From NCBI GenBank assembly GCA_002308195.1, contig DBVU01000077.1:17835-38099 (forward strand): a stretch of 20,265 nucleotides of DNA, in the 5' to 3' direction. The notes below the pieces were generated by a model. It did no database searches. It was given only the letters and a program-made list of their open reading frames with translations, and was not told the origin of the DNA. Shown here piece by piece: positions 1-8,285 of the stretch (its first letter is position 1; every line of letters begins with the position of its first letter). A program made the translations under genes and the position numbers. This DNA comes from Bacteroidales bacterium UBA1256 (GTDB taxonomy: Bacteria > Bacteroidota > Bacteroidia > Bacteroidales > Paludibacteraceae).

Positions 1-1062
1 GATGAGCCGACCAACCATTTGGACGCAGAGAGTATCGACAGATTGGAGAAAATCCTGCAAGAATACGAAGGCACTGTGATTTGCATCACGCACGACCGCT
101 ATTTCTTGGATCACGTAGCCGGTTGGATATTGGAACTTGACCGCGGAGAAGGAATTCCTTGGAAAGGCAACTATTCAGGATGGTTGGAGCAAAAGGCTGC
201 TCGCATGGCGCAGGAAGAGAAACAAGCAAGCAAACGCAGAAAGACTCTGGAACGTGAGTTGGAATGGGTGCGCATGGCTCCGAAAGCACGTCACGCAAAA
301 TCGATGGCCCGTCTAAACGCCTACGACAAGATGCTGAATGAAGAGCAGAAAGAACGTGAGGAACGGCTCGAGATATTCATCCCTAATGGTCCGCGTTTAG
401 GAAATAAAGTCATTAACGCAGAAGGCGTAGCTAAATCTTTCGGAAGCAGAGAACTATTCCACGACATGAATTTCGTTCTTCCACCGAACGGTATTGTTGG
501 CGTTATTGGTCCCAATGGCGCGGGAAAAACGACTCTCTTCCGTATGATTATGGGTATGGAAAAGGCTGACAAAGGCACGTTTACTGTGGGAGAAACGGTC
601 AAAATAGGCTATGTTGACCAGCAACACGCAAATATTGATCCGGAGAAAACAGTATTTCAAACCATAGCCAACGGCACGGAATTTATTCGCGTTGGCGGAA
701 AAGAAGTAAACGCACGAGCCTATCTTAGCCGTTTCAACTTTACCGGTGCAGACCAAGAAAAGAAATGCGGAGTATTGTCGGGAGGAGAGCGTAATCGTCT
801 GCACCTGGCGCTAACATTGAAGAGCGAAGCCAATGTGTTACTGTTGGATGAGCCTACCAACGATATCGATGTTAATACGCTGCGTGCACTAGAAGAAGGT
901 CTGGAAGCATTTGCCGGTTGCGCAGTAGTCATTAGCCACGACCGGTGGTTCTTGGATCGTATTTGTACGCATATCCTTTCGTATGAAGGCGATGGTAAAG
1001 TAATATGGTACGAAGGTAGTTATTCTGAATTTGAGAACTGGAAACAGGCACAAAATGTATAA
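1..1062 (+). CDS. ettA: Energy-dependent translational throttle protein EttA (ABC-F ATPase), 5' end outside window
   Basis: EttA is a cytoplasmic, ribosome-bound ABC-F ATPase that acts at the E site and gates the first peptide bonds according to the ATP/ADP ratio. The gene is open from base 1; 353 residues are visible and roughly 200 are missing upstream (family about 555). The visible part starts in the Walker B/D-loop of ATPase domain 1 (DEPTNHLD), followed by its switch histidine (ITHDR), the arm segment (around KGNYSGWLEQK), a charged linker of the type that contacts P-site tRNA, and a complete domain 2 with Walker A GPNGAGKTT, signature LSGGERNR, Walker B LLLDEPTND and switch ISHDRWFLD. 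The signature and the ending (EGDGKVIWYEGSYSEFE) match EttA better than other ABC-F members such as Uup. The last 8 bases overlap the next gene. The subfamily call is by eye but strong. Confidence 0.95.
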   Translation, partial: DEPTNHLDAESIDRLEKILQEYEGTVICITHDRYFLDHVAGWILELDRGEGIPWKGNYSGWLEQKAARMAQEEKQASKRRKTLERELEWVRMAPKARHAKSMARLNAYDKMLNEEQKEREERLEIFIPNGPRLGNKVINAEGVAKSFGSRELFHDMNFVLPPNGIVGVIGPNGAGKTTLFRMIMGMEKADKGTFTVGETVKIGYVDQQHANIDPEKTVFQTIANGTEFIRVGGKEVNARAYLSRFNFTGADQEKKCGVLSGGERNRLHLALTLKSEANVLLLDEPTNDIDVNTLRALEEGLEAFAGCAVVISHDRWFLDRICTHILSYEGDGKVIWYEGSYSEFENWKQAQNV

Positions 1063-1936
1063 ACCGACAGACAAAATGTGCGACTTGATGGCTCACGAGG
1101 AAGAAGCCATTCAGATTATCAGTCGTTTTGGATTGAGTACAGGTGTGGGCGACCAGACCATTGATGAGGTGTGTGCCGCACAAGGATTACACACGCCTAC
1201 ATTTCTTGCCGTGGTCAATCATAAACTCTTTCGCCAACGTGCCCTACCCCAAGAAATAGATATACAAACACTACAGATGTATCTGCATAATGCGCACACC
1301 TATTTCTTGGATTTTCGTCTGCCTAGTTTGCGCCAAGCCATGCGAGAGGCAATTAACACGACTAACACAGATAGTCAAATACCTGTTCTCATCCTACGCT
1401 GCTTCGATGAATTTGTCCAGGAGATTCGGATACATATTGAGCATGAGAATGCAGGCCTATACGAGGAACATGAGCACGATGACCAACGTATAACAGACAA
1501 ACTAGCTGAGATTAAGAAACTGATAATCAAGTACTATCACAACGATGATACAGAGCATCAGAAAGATCATCTCGTTAGTTATCGACTGATCAATGTGATG
1601 AGCGACCTATGGCACACAGAACAAGATTTTGCCGACCATTGTGACATTGAGGATGATATTTTACGGCCGGCATTAGCCATCAAAGCGCAGAAACACAGAA
1701 CTTCCACACATAAAGATGAGACAGAAGAACTGAGTGAAAGGGAACGAGACGTGTTGATAGAGGTGGTGCGCGGCCGAAGCAATAAGGAAATAGCGGATGT
1801 GCTTTGTATTTCGACACATACAGTTATCACACACAGAAAGAATATTACCCGCAAATTGAATATTCATTCTACTGCGGGTTTAACCATATATGCAATAGTA
1901 AACAAACTGGTAGACCTGAAAGAACTGAGTGTTTAG
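1055..1936 (+). CDS. Hemerythrin-like diiron domain fused to LuxR-type helix-turn-helix regulator
   Basis: This 293-residue cytoplasmic protein is a predicted transcription regulator with a diiron sensor. Residues 1-58 resemble the DUF542 (ScdA/YtfE N-terminal) segment, but the usual CCGG cysteine pair is absent (STGVGD in its place). Residues about 72-210 form a hemerythrin-like bundle; H81, H127, E131, H172, H195 and E199 line up with the six iron ligands of YtfE, including two HxxxE motifs. Residues about 226-290 are a LuxR/GerE helix-turn-helix (LSEREREVL-like opening, then GRSNKEIADVL and STHTVITHRKNI). There is no phosphoacceptor receiver domain. The ATG at 1055 is preferred over the in-frame TTG at 1031, because it gives the conserved opening MYKPTDK and an 8-base overlap with ettA. 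By family analogy it may sense NO or oxygen and control stress genes; ligand and targets are inference. Confidence 0.85.
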   Translation: MYKPTDKMCDLMAHEEEAIQIISRFGLSTGVGDQTIDEVCAAQGLHTPTFLAVVNHKLFRQRALPQEIDIQTLQMYLHNAHTYFLDFRLPSLRQAMREAINTTNTDSQIPVLILRCFDEFVQEIRIHIEHENAGLYEEHEHDDQRITDKLAEIKKLIIKYYHNDDTEHQKDHLVSYRLINVMSDLWHTEQDFADHCDIEDDILRPALAIKAQKHRTSTHKDETEELSERERDVLIEVVRGRSNKEIADVLCISTHTVITHRKNITRKLNIHSTAGLTIYAIVNKLVDLKELSV

Positions 1937-2819
1937 GCGTGTTACGACATATATTCGTCAACGAGGCTTGCTAAAGAAAGACAAACCTGTGTTGGTGGGA
2001 GTTAGTGGCGGCGCAGATAGTGTGGCGCTATTGGATGTATTGCACGAAGCGGGATATAACTGCATCGCAGCACATTGTAATTTCCACTTGCGAGGCCAAG
2101 AAAGCAATCGTGATGAGGCTTTTGTGAAAGACCTGTGTGCTAGCATGAATGTGCCTCTTGAGGTTGTGTCGTTCGATACCACGGCTTATGCAAAAGCCCA
2201 TAATCTAAGTATTGAGATGGCCGCAAGAGAACTGCGATACACTTGGTTCGAGCACATGGCGCAAGCCCATCAATGCCAAGCAGTTGTGGTGGCGCATCAT
2301 CAAAACGACCAAGCAGAAACATTGTTGCTCAATCTGCGGCGAGGAACCGGTTTGCGTGGATTAGCAGGCATGAGGCCAATTAGTCAAAATGCATATGCTC
2401 CTGATGGTGTTCCTGTTGTACGCCCACTACTCTGCACTACTCGTGATTATATTGAGCATTACTTAAGAGACAAAAGGCACATGACCTGGATGACTGATTC
2501 TACCAACATGGACACCTCTATTACTCGTAATGCCATTCGCGAACAACTGAGAGAATATAGCAAAACAGAGATTGAGCACATGGCCGAAACGGCTGAAAGA
2601 CTACAAGGTTATGTAGATTTGATTGAGGGGAAAAACACGCGCGAAGCGGGAGTTGCTCGGTTATATGAAGATCTTCGCGGTTGCGACTTTGTAGAAATTG
2701 ATAAAATATACGATGCGTTACAAAAAGGTGAAGGAGGCAAAGTATTCCAATCCAAAACTCACAAAGCTACCATCAAACACAATAAACTAAAGATTGAGAA
2801 ATGCGACACTACGGAATAA
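1929..2819 (+). CDS. tilS: tRNA(Ile)-lysidine synthase TilS, compact form lacking C-terminal domain
   Basis: TilS uses ATP and lysine to convert C34 of the CAU-anticodon tRNA-Ile to lysidine, so that it reads AUA; this is essential in most bacteria. The PP-loop motif SGGADS is at residues 26-31, followed by HCNFHLRG (49-56), IEMAARELRY (95-104) and AHHQNDQAET (122-131), all typical of the N-terminal synthetase domain. Residues about 205-290 resemble the middle domain, ending in a segment (GKVFQSKTHKATI) that usually precedes the C-terminal domain. The protein stops at 296 residues, whereas most Bacteroidales and E. coli forms are about 430, so the last domain is missing. The GTG at 1929 is the plausible start; it overlaps the regulator by 8 bases, and the 3' end overlaps aroE by 19 bases. 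Short TilS proteins without this domain exist, as in Aquifex, so activity is likely. Confidence 0.93.
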   Translation: MFRRVTTYIRQRGLLKKDKPVLVGVSGGADSVALLDVLHEAGYNCIAAHCNFHLRGQESNRDEAFVKDLCASMNVPLEVVSFDTTAYAKAHNLSIEMAARELRYTWFEHMAQAHQCQAVVVAHHQNDQAETLLLNLRRGTGLRGLAGMRPISQNAYAPDGVPVVRPLLCTTRDYIEHYLRDKRHMTWMTDSTNMDTSITRNAIREQLREYSKTEIEHMAETAERLQGYVDLIEGKNTREAGVARLYEDLRGCDFVEIDKIYDALQKGEGGKVFQSKTHKATIKHNKLKIEKCDTTE

Positions 2820-3532
2820 TAGGATATCCACTACACCACTCTTTCTCGGCACGCTATTTTAACGAAAAATTCCAAGCAGAGAATATTGCCGCAGAATACT
2901 CGTTGTATCCTATTGACAAAAATGGCACACCCGAGGAGATCGGTAATAGAATGAAGGAGTTGATTAGCCGTTTGGATGGTATGAATGTCACTTTTCCATA
3001 CAAACAAACGGTGATACCATACTTGGATCGGCTAGATGAAACAGCAGCAGTAATCGGGGCAGTGAATGTTATTTACAAAGGCGTTGGATATAACACGGAT
3101 TGCCTTGGATTTATCGAATCCCTACGACCGTTATTACGCGAGTTTGATAAAAGCGCACTTGTGCTTGGCACTGGTGGTGCGGCCAAAGCAGTATGTTACG
3201 GGTTGAACAAATTAGGCATCAAGCCAACACTTGTAAGTCGTAATCCCCAAGAAGGAATGCTGGCATATGACCAATTGACAAAAGATATTATGACAGCACA
3301 CACGATAATTGTCAATTGTACGCCGCTAGGCATGTTGCCTGATGTAGCCTCGTGTCCGTCTATACCATACGAATTAGTGACCGAGAAACATCTCTTATTC
3401 GATTGCGTCTATAATCCGGAAGAGACTCTATTCCTAGCAAAAGGAAAAGCCAAAGGAGCAACCATTCGTAATGGCATGGAAATGCTAACCGGCCAAGCAA
3501 AAGCGGCATGGAAAATATGGAATGAAGAATAA
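2801..3532 (+). CDS. aroE: Shikimate dehydrogenase (NADP+)
   Basis: AroE reduces 3-dehydroshikimate to shikimate with NADPH in the chorismate pathway to aromatic amino acids. The 243-residue protein opens with the substrate-binding motif GYPLHHSFS (8-16, holding the shikimate-contacting serines). It has the catalytic lysine K68 in NVTFPYK, AVNVIY at 87-92 and the catalytic aspartate D100 in NTDCLGF. The Rossmann nucleotide loop GTGGAAKA is at 123-130, with VSRN (145-148) at the position that reads the NADP 2'-phosphate, and the C-terminal part carries NGMEMLTGQA. The length is on the short side, as is common in Bacteroidetes. The ATG at 2801 gives the family-typical start MRHYGIIG and overlaps the end of tilS by 19 bases. 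The quinate/shikimate enzyme YdiB is a less likely alternative. Confidence 0.96.
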   Translation: MRHYGIIGYPLHHSFSARYFNEKFQAENIAAEYSLYPIDKNGTPEEIGNRMKELISRLDGMNVTFPYKQTVIPYLDRLDETAAVIGAVNVIYKGVGYNTDCLGFIESLRPLLREFDKSALVLGTGGAAKAVCYGLNKLGIKPTLVSRNPQEGMLAYDQLTKDIMTAHTIIVNCTPLGMLPDVASCPSIPYELVTEKHLLFDCVYNPEETLFLAKGKAKGATIRNGMEMLTGQAKAAWKIWNEE

Positions 3533-3551
3533 CAAAATGAATGACAAGAAT

Positions 3552-4598
3552 ATGAAAAAGATTTTTTTGCTAATCACAACAGTATTGACCGTCCTTACGA
3601 TTCAGGGACAAGTAGTCAATCAAGACGAACAAGCATTAGTGTACTACACCCCTAAAAACCATGTGGTACTGGATTTTACGTACACCATCACCGTGCAAGA
3701 AGCAGGTCCTTACTATCTTTTTGCAGAGCAACTACTGGGTGCCACCAATGCCATCTCTGAGAATCAGACCATCTACGCACTGGAAGATGTACACATCGGC
3801 ACTAGAACTGAAGCCGATCGCAGCAGAGCACACAAAGTTGTACCGGAGCAAGGAGTTGCCAGTCAACTACTATCCATCGACAATCGAGGTTTATTGGTTG
3901 GTTACAATTTGCCATATGAAGAACGCAAGTCATCTCCTCGCAAACAGTCAAGGGAAAACATCACCACTTCTACTCCTTCGGCTTTACCTCTAACCGATGA
4001 GCAATTGGAGCAACGTACTCCTGAGGCTCGAGCTAAAGCGATAGCAAAGCAAATCTACCGAATTAGGGAAAGCAGAATATTTTTGCTGAGTGGCGAAGTG
4101 GAGCATGCTCCTTCTGATGGAAAATCTATGCAGTTGGTACTCAGCGAGTTAGACAAACAGGAGAATCAGTTGTTGGCGCTATTTCTAGGTAATACTACCA
4201 CACGTACAGAGCATTACAAAATAGAGCTCAACCCCTCGAAGGACCAACAAACAGAGACTCTGCAATTGTTCTTCTCTGCTGAGAATGGTTTTACTCACGC
4301 AGATAACATTGATGCAGATACTATCTCGATTCAGATGACTACATATCCGCAAGTAGTCCTCCCCGGAAATGAGAAAAAGAACAAGAAAGCTCCGCAAGCA
4401 TCGCAAATCGTATACAACTTACCCGGACAGGCAGAGGTGGATATCATCTATCAAGGAGAAACTCTTGGTCACAGAGTGCTGCAGATTGCCCAACTGGGAA
4501 TTGATGTGCCACTGAATCGTAATCTATTTGTTGGAGAGAAATTACCCATTATTCGTTTTGACCTAAAAACCGGAAATGTTGAATCCATTTCACGATGA
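3552..4598 (+). CDS. DUF4831 family exported protein
   Basis: This appears to be a DUF4831 family protein, found mainly in Bacteroidetes and of unknown function. From the ATG at 3552 it has 348 residues with a Sec signal peptide (MKKIFLLITTVLTVLTIQGQ). Family-like features are the early YYTPKNHVVLDF strand, the GPYYLFAEQLLG segment and the later EADRSRAHKV. A glutamine- and proline-rich stretch in the middle precedes a second strand-rich half. Two further in-frame ATGs at 3522 and 3537 would add 10 or 5 charged residues before the signal peptide; 3522 would overlap aroE by 11 bases. I prefer 3552 because the signal peptide starts there, but this is not certain. The gene overlaps porD by 4 bases (ATGA). 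Likely periplasmic or membrane-associated; the family call is from memory of the pattern, without a profile search. Confidence 0.72.
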   Translation: MKKIFLLITTVLTVLTIQGQVVNQDEQALVYYTPKNHVVLDFTYTITVQEAGPYYLFAEQLLGATNAISENQTIYALEDVHIGTRTEADRSRAHKVVPEQGVASQLLSIDNRGLLVGYNLPYEERKSSPRKQSRENITTSTPSALPLTDEQLEQRTPEARAKAIAKQIYRIRESRIFLLSGEVEHAPSDGKSMQLVLSELDKQENQLLALFLGNTTTRTEHYKIELNPSKDQQTETLQLFFSAENGFTHADNIDADTISIQMTTYPQVVLPGNEKKNKKAPQASQIVYNLPGQAEVDIIYQGETLGHRVLQIAQLGIDVPLNRNLFVGEKLPIIRFDLKTGNVESISR

Positions 4599-5500
4599 AG
4601 AAAATAATATTCATATTGCTTTCCCTATGTGCAATGCATGTTGCAGCGCAAGAACTGCGTTGCACGGTAACCATCAATTCTGATAAGATCGAAGGGTCCA
4701 ACAAGCAAGTCTTCTCTACTCTGAAGACTGCTATTGAGGAATATATCAATCAGAATCGTTGGACCAATATGACGTTTGCAGAGCACGAGAAGATAGAATG
4801 TTCCATGCTATTGGTAGTCAACGCTGTTTCCGACAATATGTACAGTTGTGAAATGACGTTACAGAGTCGCAGACCTGTTTTTGGCACAACCTATACGACT
4901 CCTTTGCTCAATTTCAAAGACAACACATTCAATTTTACGTATCAGGAATACGATCGCATAGAATATCAACAGAATCAGTTTACAACCAATCTGACTGCAA
5001 TGCTGGCTTTCTATTGCTACCTTATCATCGGGCACGACATGGATAGTTATCAGCGACTGGGTGGAACGCCGTATTTCCAAGCATGTGAAGAAATTGTGAA
5101 TGCCTGTCAAAGTGCAAGTATGGAGAGTTCTGAACAGAAAGGATGGCGCGCATTTGATAGTAATCGCAATCGCTACGCTATCACCAACAATCTCTTGGAT
5201 GAAGCATTTCGCAAATACCGCGAGTACTATTACACCTACCATCGACTTGGTTTGGATGAGATGGCAACGAATGTAACTAACGGACGCGCTAGAATAGCAG
5301 AAGGAATGCCCGTTCTACGCGATTCTTATCGTGCTCGTCCTGCCACTTACGTCATCAATACGTTTTTGGATGCTAAATCAGACGAACTGGTAGATATATT
5401 CAAACGAGGCACGGACAAGGAGAAAAAGATCGTACAAGAGATCTTGATGGATATCGATCCTACACGACAAAACACATACGACAAAATTACACAAGACTGA
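4595..5500 (+). CDS. porD: Type IX secretion-associated protein PorD (DUF4835 family)
   Basis: This 301-residue exported protein matches the DUF4835 family, which databases name PorD and link to the type IX secretion system of Bacteroidetes; its molecular role is poorly known. A signal peptide (MKKIIFILLSLCAMHVAAQ) is followed by the characteristic opening ELRCTVTINSDKIEGSNKQVF, the stretch NRWTNMTFAEHEKIECSM, then SRRPVFGTTYTTPLLNFKD and a mixed aromatic region around YCYLIIGHDMDSY. The C-terminal half is helical and ends in a lysine- and aspartate-rich segment. It overlaps the DUF4831 gene by 4 bases and recN by 1 base, implying translational coupling. A porD-recN neighbourhood is familiar in this phylum. 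It suggests, but does not prove, that the organism runs type IX secretion, because no core component (PorV, SprA, GldKLMN) lies in the window. Confidence 0.85.
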   Translation: MKKIIFILLSLCAMHVAAQELRCTVTINSDKIEGSNKQVFSTLKTAIEEYINQNRWTNMTFAEHEKIECSMLLVVNAVSDNMYSCEMTLQSRRPVFGTTYTTPLLNFKDNTFNFTYQEYDRIEYQQNQFTTNLTAMLAFYCYLIIGHDMDSYQRLGGTPYFQACEEIVNACQSASMESSEQKGWRAFDSNRNRYAITNNLLDEAFRKYREYYYTYHRLGLDEMATNVTNGRARIAEGMPVLRDSYRARPATYVINTFLDAKSDELVDIFKRGTDKEKKIVQEILMDIDPTRQNTYDKITQD

Positions 5501-7077
5501 TGCTTAAGCATTTACACATAGAGAACTACGCGTTAATCAGCCATCTGGATATCGATTTCAGTAATGGCTTCTCGGTTATGACCGGTGAAACTGGCGCAGG
5601 AAAAACCATTATCCTTGGTGCTCTCGCACTAGTAATGGGTGCGCGTGCTGATAGCAAGGCCATTACTGATGGCGAAGAACGATGCATTATCGAAGCAGAG
5701 TTTGATGAAGGTATTGTTCGACGCGAGTTGTACCGAAATGGTAAAAGTCGTTCGTTTGTAGATGACGGATTAGTAACGCTACAGGAATTGAAAGAATTGT
5801 CTGCTCGTCTCATTGACATTCACTCGCAACATGCTAATTTGCTACTGGAGAGCAATGCATTTCAATTAAGTGTAGTGGATGCATTTGCCGGCAATGAGAC
5901 ATTATTGGCCACCTACTCCACTCGTTACGAGGCATGGCTACAAGCTGAGAATACGTTAAAAGACTTAAAACGATTGGCGGCGCAGAGTCAACAAGATGCG
6001 GACTATATTCTTTTCCGCTATCAAACATTAGTAGAGGCCAATTTGCAGGAGGGAGAACTGGAAGAACTGGAGGCCGAGCATTATCGTCTCAGTCATGCAG
6101 AAGAGATGCGATATGCGCTAGAAACGGCGGTCAGCGCACTTAGTGGCGAAGGAACCAGTGTTATGGACTTGTTACATTCGTGCCGTTTGGACGAAGTAGC
6201 ACCTGGCCTGCAAGAACGAATCGAAAGTGCGCGCATAGAGCTGCAAGATATCAGTCGCGAAGCAGAACGACTGGCCGAACGTACGGAGATGGATCCTGAA
6301 CGTCTTCAGTGGTTGGAAGAACGCATCGAGTTGATAAATAGCTTGTTGCGTAAATACAACGCACAAAATGTAGAGGACTTGATTTGTCAGCGCAACGACC
6401 TAGAACAGCAGGTTAATCGCTTCGACTCGTTTGATCATGATATAGCGGAAGCGGAGAAAGTTCTCAAAGAATGTACCTCTGCGCTACAAGAAACGGCAGA
6501 TGAGCTTCGCAAGGCTCGCCAAACAGTATCGCCTCAGATCAGCGAACGTTTGATAGGCGAGTTAAAACGTTTGGGTATCGCGCATGCCAATATTGATCTG
6601 CAATTCACCGCGCTAGACGAATTCACACCGACTGGCAAAGATGAAGTTCAACTGCTTTTCGCTGCCAATCTGAACCAAACCATGCGACCAGTAAGCGAAG
6701 TCGCATCTGGCGGCGAAATGAGCCGACTTATGCTCTGTGTCAAAGCGCTAATTGCAGGGCGCAAAGGACTACCTACAATTATCTTTGACGAGATAGATAC
6801 GGGAGTAAGTGGTGACATCGCCACGCAAATGGCTCATACCATGCGCGAGATTGCTAGTTCACGACAAGTGATTGCCATTACCCACTTGCCACAGATAGCG
6901 GCACTCGGAGAAACGCATTATTGCGTCTACAAAGCCGATACAGCTACACGCACGGAAACACACATCCGCTTGCTCAACCAGGAAGAAAGAATCAACGAAA
7001 TAGCTACCATGTTGAGTGGCCGCACGCCATCTCCGGAAGCTATCGCTAATGCCAAACAACTGATATGCAACCATTAG
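5500..7077 (+). CDS. recN: DNA repair protein RecN (SMC-like ATPase)
   Basis: RecN is a cytoplasmic SMC-like ATPase recruited early to double-strand breaks, where it holds DNA ends for RecA-dependent repair. The 525-residue protein has the N-terminal half of the ATPase with Walker A GETGAGKT (29-36). An arginine-containing block and the Q-rich IDIHSQHANLLL motif (103-114) follow. A charged coiled coil spans about 140-345, then the C-terminal ATPase half has signature SGGEMSR (401-407), Walker B TIIFDEIDTGVSG (424-436) and the H-loop ITHLPQIAA. It is slightly shorter than the usual 550-560, mainly because the coiled coil is short. The ATG at 5500 shares one base with the porD stop (TGATG). The 3' end overlaps rarA by 13 bases, so two repair genes are coupled. 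No LexA-type operator could be placed, since the start is inside coding sequence. Confidence 0.97.
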   Translation: MLKHLHIENYALISHLDIDFSNGFSVMTGETGAGKTIILGALALVMGARADSKAITDGEERCIIEAEFDEGIVRRELYRNGKSRSFVDDGLVTLQELKELSARLIDIHSQHANLLLESNAFQLSVVDAFAGNETLLATYSTRYEAWLQAENTLKDLKRLAAQSQQDADYILFRYQTLVEANLQEGELEELEAEHYRLSHAEEMRYALETAVSALSGEGTSVMDLLHSCRLDEVAPGLQERIESARIELQDISREAERLAERTEMDPERLQWLEERIELINSLLRKYNAQNVEDLICQRNDLEQQVNRFDSFDHDIAEAEKVLKECTSALQETADELRKARQTVSPQISERLIGELKRLGIAHANIDLQFTALDEFTPTGKDEVQLLFAANLNQTMRPVSEVASGGEMSRLMLCVKALIAGRKGLPTIIFDEIDTGVSGDIATQMAHTMREIASSRQVIAITHLPQIAALGETHYCVYKADTATRTETHIRLLNQEERINEIATMLSGRTPSPEAIANAKQLICNH

Positions 7078-8285
7078 CAGAACGATTGCGTCCGAAAAAT
7101 TTGGACGAATACATAGGCCAAAAACATCTGGTCGGACAAGGAGCCATTCTTCGACAAATGATAGAGAGTGGCAATCTCTCCAGTTTTATTCTCTGGGGAC
7201 CTCCGGGTGTGGGAAAAACGACTCTCGCACGCATTATTGCACACCAATTACAACGTCCGTTCTATACGCTTAGCGCTGTGACTAGTGGTGTAAAAGAGGT
7301 GCGTGACGTCATCGACAAAGCGAAGCGTACAGCCTCTCTCAATAGCGGATTATTCGCTCCTACAGATGGACGAAGCCCGATCCTATTTATCGACGAAATT
7401 CATCGTTTTTCTAAGTCGCAACAAGATAGTTTGTTAGGAGCTGTGGAAGACGGAACGATTACGCTGATTGGTGCTACGACTGAAAATCCTAGTTTCGAAG
7501 TCATCACGCCTCTTCTAAGTCGTTGCCAGGTCTATGTACTTAAGTCGCTTGACAAGGACGATTTGCTAGAACTCTTCAATCGCGCTTTGACGCAAGATGA
7601 GTTCATACGGAATCTACATATCGAGGTCAAAGAGACAGAAGCCTTGCTTCGATATAGCGGAGGAGACGCACGTAAACTACTGAATATCATCGAGTTAGTC
7701 ACCAATAGCGGAACTAATATCATAGACAACAATACTGTTACTAAGCAATTGCAACAAAACCCTGTTGCCTATGACAAGGATGGAGAAATGCATTATGACA
7801 TCATCTCCGCATTCATCAAATCTATCCGAGGAAGTAATCCGGATGCCGCTATTTACTGGCTCGCACGAATGATTGAGGGAGGCGAAGATCCGAAATTTAT
7901 TGCGCGCAGATTGGTGATTGCGGCTAGCGAAGATATTGGTCTGGCTAATCCCAACGCAATGTTACTGGCCAATACCTGTTTTGATGTGGTGAACAAAGTT
8001 GGTTGGCCGGAAGGACGTATTCCGTTGGCCGAAACCACTATCTATCTCGCCACTTGTAAGAAGAACAACTCTGCTTATTTGGCCATAGATGCCGCGCTCG
8101 AAAAAGTGCGCGAAACAGGAAATCTACCGGTTCCTTTGCACCTTCGTAATGCGCCTACTTCGCTCATGAAAGAACTAGGCTATGCCGAAGGATACAAGTA
8201 TCCGCACGATTTTCCAGGACATTTTGTGGAGCAGCAATACCTACCCGATGAATTAGAGGGAACCGTATTTTGGCATAACGACTGA
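7065..8285 (+). CDS. rarA: Replication-associated recombination protein RarA (MgsA), clamp-loader-like AAA+ ATPase
   Basis: RarA/MgsA (Mgs1/WRNIP1 family) is a tetrameric AAA+ ATPase that acts at stalled replication forks and on DNA ends. The 406-residue protein begins with the family's MQPLAERLRPKNLDEYIGQ. It has Walker A GPPGVGKT (45-52), Walker B FIDEIHRF (108-115), sensor 1 in GATTENPSF (136-144) and a likely arginine finger in LLSRC (R153). Sensor 2 is in SGGDARKLLN. The C-terminal helical tetramerisation part includes FIKSIRGSNPDAAIYWLARM and LVIAASEDIGLANP, both diagnostic of RarA rather than RuvB or DnaX. The ATG at 7065 overlaps recN by 13 bases, and the stop shares a base with the hemW start (TGATG). 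All catalytic motifs look intact. Confidence 0.96.
   Translation: MQPLAERLRPKNLDEYIGQKHLVGQGAILRQMIESGNLSSFILWGPPGVGKTTLARIIAHQLQRPFYTLSAVTSGVKEVRDVIDKAKRTASLNSGLFAPTDGRSPILFIDEIHRFSKSQQDSLLGAVEDGTITLIGATTENPSFEVITPLLSRCQVYVLKSLDKDDLLELFNRALTQDEFIRNLHIEVKETEALLRYSGGDARKLLNIIELVTNSGTNIIDNNTVTKQLQQNPVAYDKDGEMHYDIISAFIKSIRGSNPDAAIYWLARMIEGGEDPKFIARRLVIAASEDIGLANPNAMLLANTCFDVVNKVGWPEGRIPLAETTIYLATCKKNNSAYLAIDAALEKVRETGNLPVPLHLRNAPTSLMKELGYAEGYKYPHDFPGHFVEQQYLPDELEGTVFWHND

Noticed and set aside
1031..1054. TTG start for the hemerythrin-LuxR gene
   Set aside because: The added residues overlap ettA further and do not look like the family's N-terminus; the ATG at 1055 gives the expected MYKPTDK opening.
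4859..5242. Minus-strand open frame of 127 codons inside porD
   Set aside because: It sits fully opposite the PorD coding region, and no start context or family features support it.
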